This document shows, piece after piece, positions 51,156 to 60,134 of a stretch of DNA of 64,000 nucleotides (positions are counted from its first letter, which is position 1; each line of letters starts with the position of its first letter). The DNA is from JAGQYP01 sp041392305 (GTDB taxonomy: Bacteria; Bacteroidota; Bacteroidia; Flavobacteriales_D; Crocinitomicaceae), in contig JAWKMJ010000004.1 of assembly GCA_041392305.1 (NCBI GenBank), forward strand, positions 62,001-126,000. Direction: 5' to 3'. Under the pieces are notes generated by a model that saw nothing but the letters and a program-made list of their open reading frames with translations, did no database searches and was not told where the DNA came from. Position numbers and translations under genes: made by a program.

Positions 51156-52010
51156 ATGAGTACAGAAGAAAAGTTGAGAAAGCCCAAATGGCTAAAAGTA
51201 AAACTACCAACGGGCGAGAATTATAAGAAGGTGAGAGGTTTGGTAGATGAGCACAAGCTTCACACCATTTGCGAAAGTGGAAATTGTCCGAATATGGGTG
51301 AATGTTGGGGGGAAGGAACGGCTACTTTCATGATTTTAGGTAATGTATGTACACGTTCTTGTGGATTCTGCGCGGTTGCAACAGGTCGACCTTCGGAAGT
51401 AGATGTTTTTGAGCCAGCTAAAGTTGCCCAATCTGTGAAACTGATGAAAGTAAAGCATGCAGTCATTACCTCAGTTGATAGAGATGATTTGCAAGATGGA
51501 GGTGCCGAGATTTGGGCTGCGACAGTTAGAGCAATTCGAAGACAGTCTCCTGGAACTACATTAGAGACTCTTATTCCTGACTTTATGGGGAAATGGGAGA
51601 ATCTTGAAAAAATTGTAGAAGTAGCACCTGAAGTTGTTTCGCATAATTTAGAAACTGTTCGTAGATTAACAAAAGAAGTTAGAATTCAGGCCAAGTACGA
51701 TAGAAGCCTGGAAGTTTTAAGAAGGCTTTCGAAAGCAGGGTTGCGCACCAAATCCGGAATTATGCTAGGAATCGGTGAGACCGATGAGGAAATTCTTGAA
51801 ACGCTAGAGGATCTTCGTTCTGTGGGTGTACAAATCATTACACTAGGACAATATTTACAACCAACTCCAAAGCATCTACCGGTTGCTGAATTTGTAGCGC
51901 CTGAGAAGTTTGATAAGTACAAGGAGGTTGGTCTGAAAATGGGATTTAAGTACGTTGAATCGGGGCCCTTGGTGAGATCCTCTTATCATGCGGAAAAACA
52001 TTTGGTTTAA
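51156..52010 (+). CDS. lipA: Lipoyl synthase
   Basis: A 284-residue radical-SAM enzyme inserting two sulfurs into octanoyl groups on lipoyl domains. The auxiliary cluster Cys are 39, 44 and 50 (CESGNCPNMGEC) and the radical-SAM Cys are 65, 69 and 72 (CTRSCGFC). The C-terminal GPLVRSSYHAEK carries the conserved Ser ligand. Length and motifs are normal. No lipB is visible nearby. Confidence 0.97.
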   Translation: MSTEEKLRKPKWLKVKLPTGENYKKVRGLVDEHKLHTICESGNCPNMGECWGEGTATFMILGNVCTRSCGFCAVATGRPSEVDVFEPAKVAQSVKLMKVKHAVITSVDRDDLQDGGAEIWAATVRAIRRQSPGTTLETLIPDFMGKWENLEKIVEVAPEVVSHNLETVRRLTKEVRIQAKYDRSLEVLRRLSKAGLRTKSGIMLGIGETDEEILETLEDLRSVGVQIITLGQYLQPTPKHLPVAEFVAPEKFDKYKEVGLKMGFKYVESGPLVRSSYHAEKHLV

Positions 52011-52184
52011 TTAAGACGTGTATAAATTTACCAAAATCAGGCATTTTCCATTTGAATTAACTCATAGAAAACCCTTAACTTAGATATTAGATTTTTTGAA
52101 AGTGAGAATGTCGTTAATTCAAACATTATTTGTAAATTGGCGGCTGCTTTGTTGTTTTAAAATACAATTTTTACATAAAAAGTT

Positions 52185-55100
52185 ATGAAATACAGATACT
52201 TACTGGTAGGTACAGTGACTACAGCTATGTTAGCTTCATTTGCGTTTTTAAGCCCACTTCAGAATGTGGATGCCGCAGGAAAATATTCTCCAAGGCAAGC
52301 TTCTAAATTGGATGGCCAGAAAAAAGACGCCAATGGTGCGAAGGAATATATGAGAATCTTGCAAGCCAATCCATGGACTGGTGAAATTGATCCAGACGAT
52401 GTTCAAAGAGCTAGATCTAAAGCACAATCGATGTCCCGATCTGGAATTATTGCATGGGACGAAGAGGGACCATACAATATTGGAGGTAGAACTAGAGCCA
52501 TTCAAGTAGATGTTAATAATCCGTACACTGTTTATGCTGGATCTGTATCAGGAGGTTTGTGGGTTTCTGGAAGTAGAGGAAATTACTGGGCTAAAGTGGA
52601 GTCTTTCGTAGATAATTTAGCCGTATCTTCCATTTGTCAAACTAAAAATGGAGCCCTTGTGGTTGGAACGGGTCACTCTGCAGAAAGCATCTCAGGTGTT
52701 TCAGGAGGTGATTCGGGAGCATACGGATACGGAGTTTATGTATATCCAAACGGTGATATCTCAACTGCACCAACTTTGATTCCTGGTTCTGAATCATGGT
52801 TGTTTGTAAATGAAGTGGTTTGTGATACTGTTCACAATACAGTTTGGATTTTGTGCAGTAGTGGGGTATTTACCTATGATACGGACAATGGAACACTGAC
52901 AAATATGTCTTCAACAGTAGGAGCTACGAATTGTAGAGCTGGTGTTATCTCGAAGGATGGACAAGTTATGTGCTTCGCAAATCAATTGAATCAAGCTAAA
53001 ATCTCAATCGATGGTGGAAATACATTTTTTGATGCTTCACCAGGTGGGTCTTCCGCAAATCCTTTACCAACAGCTCAAATGAGAGTTGAGTATTCTATAT
53101 CGCACGAGAGATACAATGGGGAGTATTTCCTTTATGCTACTAATGCAGCGAGTGATAGAACGTTTCAAGGAGCTTATGTTTCTTCGAATTCAGGACAAGA
53201 TTGGTACGAAATCGCACCTAATAGTAACGGTGGTTCAGGAGCCTTTAATCCTTACAATGACCAAGGGCAATATAACAACATTACTTCGGTTGTGCCAGGT
53301 CATCCGGAAAGGGCATTTATCGGTGGGGTAGATATTTATGGATGGGTTGCTGATCCTGATAACCCGACTTTCGGAAGCTGGAATCAAAATTCAAATTGGG
53401 CAGCTGCACCAACATCTCCGATCTATGCCCATGCGGATCAACACGAAATGAAGTGGGATAATATGGGGAGATTATACATTGGAAATGATGGTGGAATTGG
53501 TTTCTCAGATGATAACGGAGAAACATTTGCACCAGCGAACAGAGGATACAATGTAACGCAGTTCTATTCTGTTGCCTACTCCGCTCATGGAGATGTATTA
53601 GGTGGAGCTCAGGATAATGGCTCACTTTACAATGATCACACAAGCTTTCAATGGCAGGATTTTACGGAAATTTTGGGAGGTGACGGTTTTGATGCAGATA
53701 TTTCACATTCGAATCGAAATATGATGTTTACAACTTTATATTATTGTGGTCTTTATAGATCTAGTGATAGAGGGTTAACTCAATATCCATTTTTTCCTCA
53801 GCAAATTTCAAGTAGTTTGACTCCAGGTTCTGTCTCAGGTCCGGGTAACTTTAATACCGTGATTAGATTCCATGAGCAGTACGATTTAAACTCTACAGAT
53901 TCTGTTTTTGTTGTACCCAATAAAGCCTATTCAGCTGGGGACACAATAATGATTGAATCCAACTCAAACGGAGATTCTATTCGTTTTATTACACCTGACT
54001 CAATCCGATTTGAAGATACAGTTTATTACGATCCTAATATCTTTGTAACGGAATATGTTGTTACGGACTGTATTTCATCTGCAAATAGAGATTTAGGTTT
54101 GGAGACCCCTTGGTCAAACTTGAATTCTGGTAATTATCCTCCTGATTTAGGTGACTCGATTATTATGTTCAACAATCCTGTAGATATTTTAGATGATGAC
54201 ACTATTATTGTTTGTGACACTATACCATATAGATTCTACTATGCTACGGATCCGAACACAAATGATACTCTAGCAATGCATATTGATTCCGTATTGTATA
54301 GAGTGCCATGGGATACGATTAAAGCACAAGATCCTTATGTGTCCTGGTTAGCTTTGGGTATTGGAACAGGAAGATGGGTGAATGGTTCATCGAGAGATTT
54401 AGGTATTTGGATGAGTAGATATGCAAAACGTTTTAGTGATAATATCAGTTTGAATGATATGTGGCTAAATGTTGTGCCTGCAGTTGGAAACGGATCTGTT
54501 CAATGTATGGAATTCTCAAGAAATGGGGATTTCCTCTATGTTGGAACTAGAAGTGGAGGGTTGTTCAGATTAACAGGTCATAATAATTATTATGCTTCAA
54601 CTCCTGGTATTGTTGATTCATTGCAAGGATGGAATCCTGTTTCTCCTGGTAGTGTGTCATCTGATATTAACTGGGATAAAATTTGGGCCGCTCCAGGTGG
54701 AGGTTCTCAAGTAATTACTGGAATTGGAGTGGATTATAATGTTAGTTCTCCTGATGGTGATCACTTGGTGGTTTGTATTGGTGGTTTTGGAAATTACATC
54801 CATGCTTATGAAATCACGAATGCTTCTACTTGTGGTGTTGGTGGAGCAAATGCTACCGCAATTCACGCTGCTGGTGAAATCCAATACCCTGTTTATGATG
54901 CTGTGATCGATAGAGAAGATGCAAACTTCGTTGTTCTGGCAACAGAATATGGTGTGCTCGCTACTTCAAATGTATCAGCAGGAACAGTACTTTGGGAATT
55001 TTCATCAGATGGATTTGGATATGCACCTGTGCATGCTCTTAGACAGGATTGGAGAACATGGAATGAGGGTTCTAGAGCACCTGGTAAGATTTATGCTGGA

Positions 55101-55442
55101 ACACATGGTCGAGGTATCTGGAGCTCATCGACTTTGTTAAGTATGCCGGATGATATGAATATTGGTATAGAAAAGGAAACTTTTAATACTAATTTGTTGG
55201 TGTATCCAAACCCAATGGTTTCAACTGGATTCTTGAAATTCGATCTTGATGACAACGCTGATGTATATATAAATGTATATAGCCTTTCTGGTAAGTTGGT
55301 TAAAAATATTTCAAAATCAGGAATGCCAAAAGGAAGTAATACAATTGATTTTAATGTTTCCAGTCTTCCAATAGGAACTTATATTATTGAGTTTGTAGCA
55401 GATGGAAATAGAGAAACAGCTAAGTTTATCAAAGCGAGATAA
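52185..55442 (+). CDS. Large T9SS-secreted beta-propeller-like (BNR/sortilin-type) protein
   Basis: A 1085-residue precursor with a signal peptide (about 1-30). EEGPYNIGGRTRAIQVDVNNPYTVYAGSVSGGLWVS opens a series of propeller blades of the type seen in WD40/YVTN/BNR and sortilin-like glycosidase-associated proteins. YIGNDGGIGFSDDNGETF and VGTRSGGLFRLTG are further blades. An Asp/Thr-rich insert covers about 560-700. The last ~80 residues are a type IX sorting domain (VYPNPMVS, YSLSGKLVKN, LPIGTYIIEF, KFIKAR). It is probably a surface or secreted adhesin or hydrolase helper. Single gene with its own terminator. Confidence 0.88.
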   Translation: MKYRYLLVGTVTTAMLASFAFLSPLQNVDAAGKYSPRQASKLDGQKKDANGAKEYMRILQANPWTGEIDPDDVQRARSKAQSMSRSGIIAWDEEGPYNIGGRTRAIQVDVNNPYTVYAGSVSGGLWVSGSRGNYWAKVESFVDNLAVSSICQTKNGALVVGTGHSAESISGVSGGDSGAYGYGVYVYPNGDISTAPTLIPGSESWLFVNEVVCDTVHNTVWILCSSGVFTYDTDNGTLTNMSSTVGATNCRAGVISKDGQVMCFANQLNQAKISIDGGNTFFDASPGGSSANPLPTAQMRVEYSISHERYNGEYFLYATNAASDRTFQGAYVSSNSGQDWYEIAPNSNGGSGAFNPYNDQGQYNNITSVVPGHPERAFIGGVDIYGWVADPDNPTFGSWNQNSNWAAAPTSPIYAHADQHEMKWDNMGRLYIGNDGGIGFSDDNGETFAPANRGYNVTQFYSVAYSAHGDVLGGAQDNGSLYNDHTSFQWQDFTEILGGDGFDADISHSNRNMMFTTLYYCGLYRSSDRGLTQYPFFPQQISSSLTPGSVSGPGNFNTVIRFHEQYDLNSTDSVFVVPNKAYSAGDTIMIESNSNGDSIRFITPDSIRFEDTVYYDPNIFVTEYVVTDCISSANRDLGLETPWSNLNSGNYPPDLGDSIIMFNNPVDILDDDTIIVCDTIPYRFYYATDPNTNDTLAMHIDSVLYRVPWDTIKAQDPYVSWLALGIGTGRWVNGSSRDLGIWMSRYAKRFSDNISLNDMWLNVVPAVGNGSVQCMEFSRNGDFLYVGTRSGGLFRLTGHNNYYASTPGIVDSLQGWNPVSPGSVSSDINWDKIWAAPGGGSQVITGIGVDYNVSSPDGDHLVVCIGGFGNYIHAYEITNASTCGVGGANATAIHAAGEIQYPVYDAVIDREDANFVVLATEYGVLATSNVSAGTVLWEFSSDGFGYAPVHALRQDWRTWNEGSRAPGKIYAGTHGRGIWSSSTLLSMPDDMNIGIEKETFNTNLLVYPNPMVSTGFLKFDLDDNADVYINVYSLSGKLVKNISKSGMPKGSNTIDFNVSSLPIGTYIIEFVADGNRETAKFIKAR

Positions 55443-55464
55443 AAGTAAATAACATAGAGTTCTG

Positions 55465-55497
55465 AAAAAGCGCAATCTCAAGATTGCGCTTTTTTTA
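55465..55497 (+). terminator. Rho-independent terminator
   Basis: AAAAAGCGCAATCT, a 2-nt loop, AGATTGCGCTTTTT and more T, a perfect 14-bp stem 22 bp after the propeller-protein stop. Confidence 0.88.
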
Positions 55498-55534
55498 TGC
55501 TCTATAATTTGATTAAACGGAAGATGTTTCTATA

Positions 55535-55607
55535 GAGAAGATGGGGTGCTGACGCAAAGGTCAGCACCAAGACATATCAAAGATATCGTCATGGTTCGAA
55601 CCCACGA
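55535..55607 (-). pseudogene. tRNA-Ala 3'-part interrupted by palindromic sequence
   Basis: GAGAAGATGGG (55535-55545) and TTCGAACCCACGA (55595-55607) equal two adjoining segments of tRNA-Ala (acceptor/T-stem and T-arm), separated by one base in the intact gene. Here 49 bp intervene, with a GTGCTGAC/GTCAGCAC hairpin (55546-55567) and a GACATATC/GATATCGTC imperfect palindrome. The rest of the tRNA is not recognisable further right. Confidence 0.6.
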
Positions 55608-55647
55608 TAAGTTTATAATCATGTGTATACTCCTGTAAAGTCTGAAA

Positions 55648-55679
55648 TAAAAAAAAAGCAAGTCATTATAACTTGCTTT
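55648..55679 (-). terminator. Terminator of tRNA-Ala
   Basis: On the minus strand AAAGCAAGT, a 7-nt loop, ACTTGCTTT and a run of T, 4 bp after the tRNA 3' end. Confidence 0.8.
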
Positions 55680-55682
55680 CTG

Positions 55683-55756
55683 TGGAGAAGATGGGATTCG
55701 AACCCACGACCTCTTGACTGCCAGTCAAGCACTCTAGCCAACTGAGCTACATCCCC
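55683..55756 (-). tRNA. tRNA-Ala(GGC)
   Basis: A 74-nt cloverleaf: acceptor GGGGATG with CTTCTCC (a G-U pair and one U-U mismatch), D arm GCTC/GAGT with GG in the loop, anticodon stem CTTGA/TCAAG with loop CTGGCAG (anticodon GGC), T loop TTCGAAT, discriminator A, no encoded CCA. A terminator follows directly. Confidence 0.93.
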
Positions 55757-55797
55757 ATTTGTGTTTTTGTATACAATTCATAGCGAAGTTGCCTGTG

Positions 55798-55861
55798 CCG
55801 ATGTTAGATTTCTTCGAAGAATGAGTTAGAAATCTTCTATCGGTAAGCTACATCCCCATTT
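55798..55861. repeat. Hairpin plus duplicated 5' end of tRNA-Ala
   Basis: AGCTACATCCCCATTT (55846-55861) repeats 55745-55760, which is the first 12 nt of the tRNA plus four upstream bases, 101 bp away. Immediately left is a 16-bp imperfect hairpin (CCGATGTTAGATTTCT 55798-55813 with AGAAATCTTCTATCGG 55828-55843). It mirrors the arrangement at tRNA-Arg (14055-14141). Confidence 0.6.
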
Positions 55862-55867
55862 ATGATC

Positions 55868-57229
55868 TTATTTAAATAGCTCTTTTGCTAATTCCTCAAA
55901 TTTAACACCATTAAAGTTACCAGAACTCATCATTAGCAGATTTTTTTCATGCCACTGTTCATTTTTCAGTTTATCGATTAAATCATTGGAATTGGTAAAT
56001 ACTTCTACGTTGTCACTTTTAAAGCATTTTTTAACAAAATCCGAATCTATGGGTTCTAGTTTTTTGTGTTCAATTACTTTTGGATCAAAAAATATGTAGG
56101 CTTTATCAGCTGCAGCCATGGAGTTTTCATATAAGGGAAGAAAATCTGTTTTCAAACTGGAAAAAGTGTGTAATTCCATACAAGCGATTAATGTTCTTTC
56201 TGGAAATTGTTCTTTTAAGGCCTTAGTTGTGGCTTTTAATTTAGAAGGTGAATGCGCGAAGTCTTTATAGAATACAGAATGTTTGTTTTCTTTCACCAAT
56301 TCTAATCGTTTTGATGCTCCTGAAAATGTTTGCATGCTTGTGTAAAAATCATCTTCTGAAACCCCGAGATCCATGCAAATTAATTTTGCGCCCTCCATGT
56401 TTTGAAGATTATGTTGACCAAAAACATTGAGTTCATACTGTTTTTTTACAGTCTCTACAATTGTTCGACCATTAATTATATTGTGTTTCGGAATTCCATA
56501 TGATTTTATTTTAGAAAGCCCTGGCAAATCTCTTTCAGTGCAAATTTTAACTACTTCTTCATCCGTAGTATTGTAAAACAAACTCCCTTGTGATTCGATC
56601 GAGTCTATGAAAATTCGAAATTGATCTACATAATTCTCATAGGTAGGAAAAACATTTATGTGATCCCAAGCAATCCCATTAATCAATCCAATATGTGCAT
56701 GATATAAGTGAAATTTAGGTCTACGATCGATAGGAGAAGACAAATATTCGTCACCTTCCAAAATAATGATTGGAGCATCTGAGAGTTTGACCATGCAATC
56801 ATATCCTTCTAATTGAGCACCCACCATGTAATCATAGTTTAACTGTGTTTGATTCAGAACATGTAAGACCATTGAAGTAATCGTTGTTTTTCCGTGAGAG
56901 CCACCAATAACCACTCTTTTTTTATTCAGGCTTTGCTCATAAATAAATTCAGGGTAAGAATACACTTTTAATCCAAGTTCCTGTGCTCTAAGTAGTTCGG
57001 GATTATCTGCCCTGGCATGCATACCTAAAATAATTGCATCCAAATCAGAATTGATGATCTCAGGATTCCATCCAATTCGGTCCGGAAGCAATCCTTCGCG
57101 CTGCAATCTTGATTTAGATGGATCAAAAATTTCGTCATCAGATCCAGTTACATGATCACCTTTGCGCTTCAGGGCAATGGCTAAATTATGCATGGCTGCG
57201 CCTCCTATGGCAATAAAGTGAACTCTCAT
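55868..57229 (-). CDS. mpl: Mpl-type peptidoglycan-peptide ligase
   Basis: A 453-residue Mur-ligase-family enzyme. HFIAIGGAAMHNLA is the N-terminal nucleotide-like loop, GGSHGKTT the ATP P-loop, EGDEYLSSPIDRRPKF and INGIAWDHINVF the central metal/substrate region, and YKDFAHSPSKLKATTKAL the C-terminal domain motif. These fit UDP-N-acetylmuramate:tripeptide ligase Mpl, which recycles murein tripeptide, rather than MurC. Single gene, minus strand. Confidence 0.9.
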   Translation of the reverse strand: MRVHFIAIGGAAMHNLAIALKRKGDHVTGSDDEIFDPSKSRLQREGLLPDRIGWNPEIINSDLDAIILGMHARADNPELLRAQELGLKVYSYPEFIYEQSLNKKRVVIGGSHGKTTITSMVLHVLNQTQLNYDYMVGAQLEGYDCMVKLSDAPIIILEGDEYLSSPIDRRPKFHLYHAHIGLINGIAWDHINVFPTYENYVDQFRIFIDSIESQGSLFYNTTDEEVVKICTERDLPGLSKIKSYGIPKHNIINGRTIVETVKKQYELNVFGQHNLQNMEGAKLICMDLGVSEDDFYTSMQTFSGASKRLELVKENKHSVFYKDFAHSPSKLKATTKALKEQFPERTLIACMELHTFSSLKTDFLPLYENSMAAADKAYIFFDPKVIEHKKLEPIDSDFVKKCFKSDNVEVFTNSNDLIDKLKNEQWHEKNLLMMSSGNFNGVKFEELAKELFK

Positions 57230-57364
57230 ACTTTTAATGTTTTTGGAAATTTGCGAATAATTTTAATGTTAAGTCAACAAGAACTCTACATTTTCTTCAC
57301 AGATTTCATTTAATTATTTCTATCCGACTAAAAACAAATTGTTAGTTTTAGCTTAAAATTCAAT

Positions 57365-58219
57365 ATGACAATTTATCCTCTTAATACAGGTTATTTCAAG
57401 TTAGATGGTGGGGCTATGTTTGGCGTTGTTCCTAAAACATTATGGTCAAAAACAAATCCTGCCGATGAAAACAATATGTGCTCTTGGGCGATGCGTTCTT
57501 TGTTAATTGAAGATGGGGATCGGTTAATGTTAATAGATTGCGGGATTGGAGACAAGCAAAGTGAAAAATTCTTTAGCCATTACTATTTATTTGGAGAAGA
57601 TCAGTTGATTTTGAATTTAAAGAAATTGGGTTTTTCACCAGAGGATGTTACTGATGTTTTTCTGACACATTTGCATTTTGACCATTGTGGTGGAGCCGTG
57701 AAATGGAATTCGTCTCGAACTGGATTTGAATTGGTATTTAAAAACGCGATTCATTGGAGCACCGAAAAGCATTGGAATTGGGCTACCAAACCTAACCCAA
57801 GAGAAAGAGCCTCTTTTTTGTCTGAAAACATCATGCCGATTGAAGAAAGTGGCCAATTGAAATTTGTGGATAGAAAGGGAGATTTTACTGAGAATGTGTT
57901 CCAGAACATTGATGTACTTTTTGTTGATGGGCATACCGAAAGCCAGATGATTCCTCATATTCATTATAAAGGAAAAACTCTGGTCTTTATGGCTGATTTG
58001 CTCCCAAGTACTGGTCATATTCCATTGCCCTATGTAATGGGATACGATACCCGACCTTTAATTACGATGGATGAAAAGGGAAGGTTTTTAAATACAGCAT
58101 CAGAAAAGGAATATGTTCTTTTCTTGGAACATGATTCCGTAAATGAAATTTGTACTTTGAAAAATACAGAAAAAGGCGTTAGACTTGATAAAGCCTTGAA
58201 TTTTAAAGATATGTTTTAA
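57365..58219 (+). CDS. MBL-fold metallo-hydrolase
   Basis: A 284-residue metallo-beta-lactamase-fold hydrolase. FLTHLHFDHCGG is the HxHxDH zinc motif, FVDGHTESQM carries the next His, MADLLPSTGHI the bridging Asp, and LEHDSV the last His. The N-terminus (TGYFKLDGGAMFGVVPKTLW) resembles lactonase/QsdA-like and N-acyl-ethanolamine-type members. It has no signal peptide. Substrate unknown. Monocistronic, divergent from mpl. Confidence 0.88.
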   Translation: MTIYPLNTGYFKLDGGAMFGVVPKTLWSKTNPADENNMCSWAMRSLLIEDGDRLMLIDCGIGDKQSEKFFSHYYLFGEDQLILNLKKLGFSPEDVTDVFLTHLHFDHCGGAVKWNSSRTGFELVFKNAIHWSTEKHWNWATKPNPRERASFLSENIMPIEESGQLKFVDRKGDFTENVFQNIDVLFVDGHTESQMIPHIHYKGKTLVFMADLLPSTGHIPLPYVMGYDTRPLITMDEKGRFLNTASEKEYVLFLEHDSVNEICTLKNTEKGVRLDKALNFKDMF

Positions 58220-58270
58220 GGGAAGTCAAAATAAATATTTATATTTCAGTCTCTAACTAATTTCAAACTT

Positions 58271-59758
58271 ATGGATAAGTATATCATTGAACTACTCAAA
58301 GTCGAATCAACAGTTATTATTCCTGGATTGGGTGCTCTAATGAATGGGGCAATTGATGGGACATTTGTATTTAATAAATATTTGAAAATCAACGATCACA
58401 AATTAGAGGAATATATTTCCAAAAGTGATGGTGTTGATGCCCAGGAAGCAGCAAATAGTGTAGCAAAGTTAGTTAGAGAAATTAACGCAAAATTAGATCA
58501 GGGAGAAACCTATGATATATTTGGTTTAGGAAGATTCTTCAAAGGAGATGATGGTTCTATTGATTTTGAATCATGGGATCAATTAAAGGATGTTGCAGAC
58601 AAGAAGGAAGAACCAAAGAAAGAGGAACCTAAAAAAGAAGAGGTAAAGAAGGAAGAAGCAAAAACGGAAGTAAAGAAAGAAACACCTAAGAAAGAGGAGG
58701 TTAAACCTGCGGCCAAGGCTGAGGAGTCAGCGAAACCGGCGAAAGTAGCGGATAAATCGGTTGATCCGGTAAAAGAAGCAGAAAAACCAAAAAATATCAT
58801 TACTCCTAAAAAAGAAGAGCCAAAAGCAGAGACTCCAAAATCAGAGAAACCTGAAGAGAAGAAATCTGAAATCAAGCCTAAAACCGATGCTCCAGCTACA
58901 ATGGCTTCGACAAATGCTGTGAAAGCTGAAGAAGCAAAATCAGCAATTAAGCCTAAAGAAGACCCAAAGGCTAAAGTAGAGGCTGCCAAACAAAATGCGG
59001 CTGAAGAAAAGAAGAAAAAAGCGGATGACGCTAAAATGGCTAAAGCTAAAGCCGAAGAAGAAAAAAGAAAGAAAATAGAGGCTCAAAAGAAGGCAAAAGA
59101 AGAAGCTCGCCAAAAGAAACTAGAAGCCAAAAAGAAAAAGCCTGCTGGAAAAGAAGGAGAGGCCAAAGAAGGTGGCGGGAATAAAGCCCTAAAGATTGTT
59201 TTAATTGTATTGGTTCTTTTGGTTCTAAGTGCGGGATCTTTTACAATATTCAAATGGGACATGGTGAAAGGTTGGATTGGGATGGAACAAACAACTGAAG
59301 GATCTGAAGACAAAGACCATCATGATGCATCTACCGATGATCATCAAGATGAAGAACATCAGGATGAAGTAGTCAACGAAACAGAAGACACAACTGCCAC
59401 GGATGACAATCAGGTAGATGAGAATAATGTGGAAAATGTTGAAGAGCCGGTACAAAATGATCCTGTAGTTGAGGAAAAAGTTGTTAACGAAGAACCTGTA
59501 GTTAAAGAAGAACCAAAAATTCAAAATGTGACTTCATCAGGATCTTACCATGTTATTGTTGGAGGATTCTCTGATAATTCTAATGCGGACAGATTGGTGG
59601 CAGAATTGCAAGGAAAAGGATATCCCGCTCAAAATTTGGGTACTTATAGTGGATTGAGTTTAGTATCCATTAAATCTTATGGTGATATGCAGTCTGCAAA
59701 ATCTGATTTAAGTAGTTTTTCTGAATATAAAGGAGCCTGGATTTTCAAAAAGAAATAG
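58271..59758 (+). CDS. HU-CCDC81-like / SPOR fusion membrane protein
   Basis: A 495-residue protein: an HU-like CCDC81-type domain pair (about 1-105, STVIIPGLGALMNGAIDGTF and GETYDIFGLGRFFKGDDG), then a ~200-residue Lys/Glu/Pro/Ala-rich linker, one membrane helix (ALKIVLIVLVLLVLSAGS, about 305-325), a very acidic stretch, and a C-terminal SPOR domain (about 422-495, YHVIVGGFSDNSNADRLVAEL). SPOR binds denuded peptidoglycan at division sites. The topology puts the HU-like part in the cytoplasm and SPOR in the periplasm, so it may link the nucleoid or cytoplasmic filaments to septal wall. The stop abuts the next start. Confidence 0.88.
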   Translation: MDKYIIELLKVESTVIIPGLGALMNGAIDGTFVFNKYLKINDHKLEEYISKSDGVDAQEAANSVAKLVREINAKLDQGETYDIFGLGRFFKGDDGSIDFESWDQLKDVADKKEEPKKEEPKKEEVKKEEAKTEVKKETPKKEEVKPAAKAEESAKPAKVADKSVDPVKEAEKPKNIITPKKEEPKAETPKSEKPEEKKSEIKPKTDAPATMASTNAVKAEEAKSAIKPKEDPKAKVEAAKQNAAEEKKKKADDAKMAKAKAEEEKRKKIEAQKKAKEEARQKKLEAKKKKPAGKEGEAKEGGGNKALKIVLIVLVLLVLSAGSFTIFKWDMVKGWIGMEQTTEGSEDKDHHDASTDDHQDEEHQDEVVNETEDTTATDDNQVDENNVENVEEPVQNDPVVEEKVVNEEPVVKEEPKIQNVTSSGSYHVIVGGFSDNSNADRLVAELQGKGYPAQNLGTYSGLSLVSIKSYGDMQSAKSDLSSFSEYKGAWIFKKK

Positions 59759-60046
59759 ATGAAGGAAATTAAGTGTAGGGAATGTAGTACCTGGACAAAC
59801 GCTGATCTTGAAAATTGCACCAATTGTGGGGTATCTTTGAAGATTGAAGAAATTGAGAGAGAAGAAAAGCGATTTCAACTTTTTGAGGATGAAAAACCTT
59901 CTAAGTTTGAACTCTGGTTGGAAAGACTTAAAGAGAGTGAAAATCCATTCAAATTAATGCTTTACAGTATTTTGAAAACTTTCTATGTTGTTTACATGGC
60001 CATCATTGGTTTTGTTGTTTGGTCAACTTTATGGTTTTCTGGTTGA
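59759..60046 (+). CDS. Zinc-ribbon protein with C-terminal membrane anchor
   Basis: A 95-residue protein. CRECSTWTN and CTNCGVSL form a zinc ribbon at the N-terminus, a charged linker follows, and one hydrophobic helix (VVYMAIIGFVVWSTLWF) ends the protein. Its start codon follows the HU/SPOR stop without any gap, so it is translated with it and could be a partner. Function unknown. Confidence 0.7.
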   Translation: MKEIKCRECSTWTNADLENCTNCGVSLKIEEIEREEKRFQLFEDEKPSKFELWLERLKESENPFKLMLYSILKTFYVVYMAIIGFVVWSTLWFSG

Positions 60047-60111
60047 ACAATTTTAACGTTCTTTACTTTTCTTTATAATCTTTGCCAGGGAAAGAGTTTA
60101 GAAGAAAATTG

Positions 60112-60119
60112 TATTTTTG
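60112..60119 (+). promoter_or_regulatory. -7 promoter element of the reductase operon
   Basis: TATTTTTG matches TAnnTTTG and ends 15 nt before the ATG at 60135. Its last three bases are the TTG that would otherwise look like an upstream start codon. Confidence 0.6.
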
Positions 60120-60134
60120 CACAAATTTTTTGAA

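Noticed and set aside
58579..58989. Minus-strand frame inside the HU/SPOR gene
   Set aside because: Ala/Ser/Phe-rich antisense of the Lys/Glu repeat linker; no motif or start signals.
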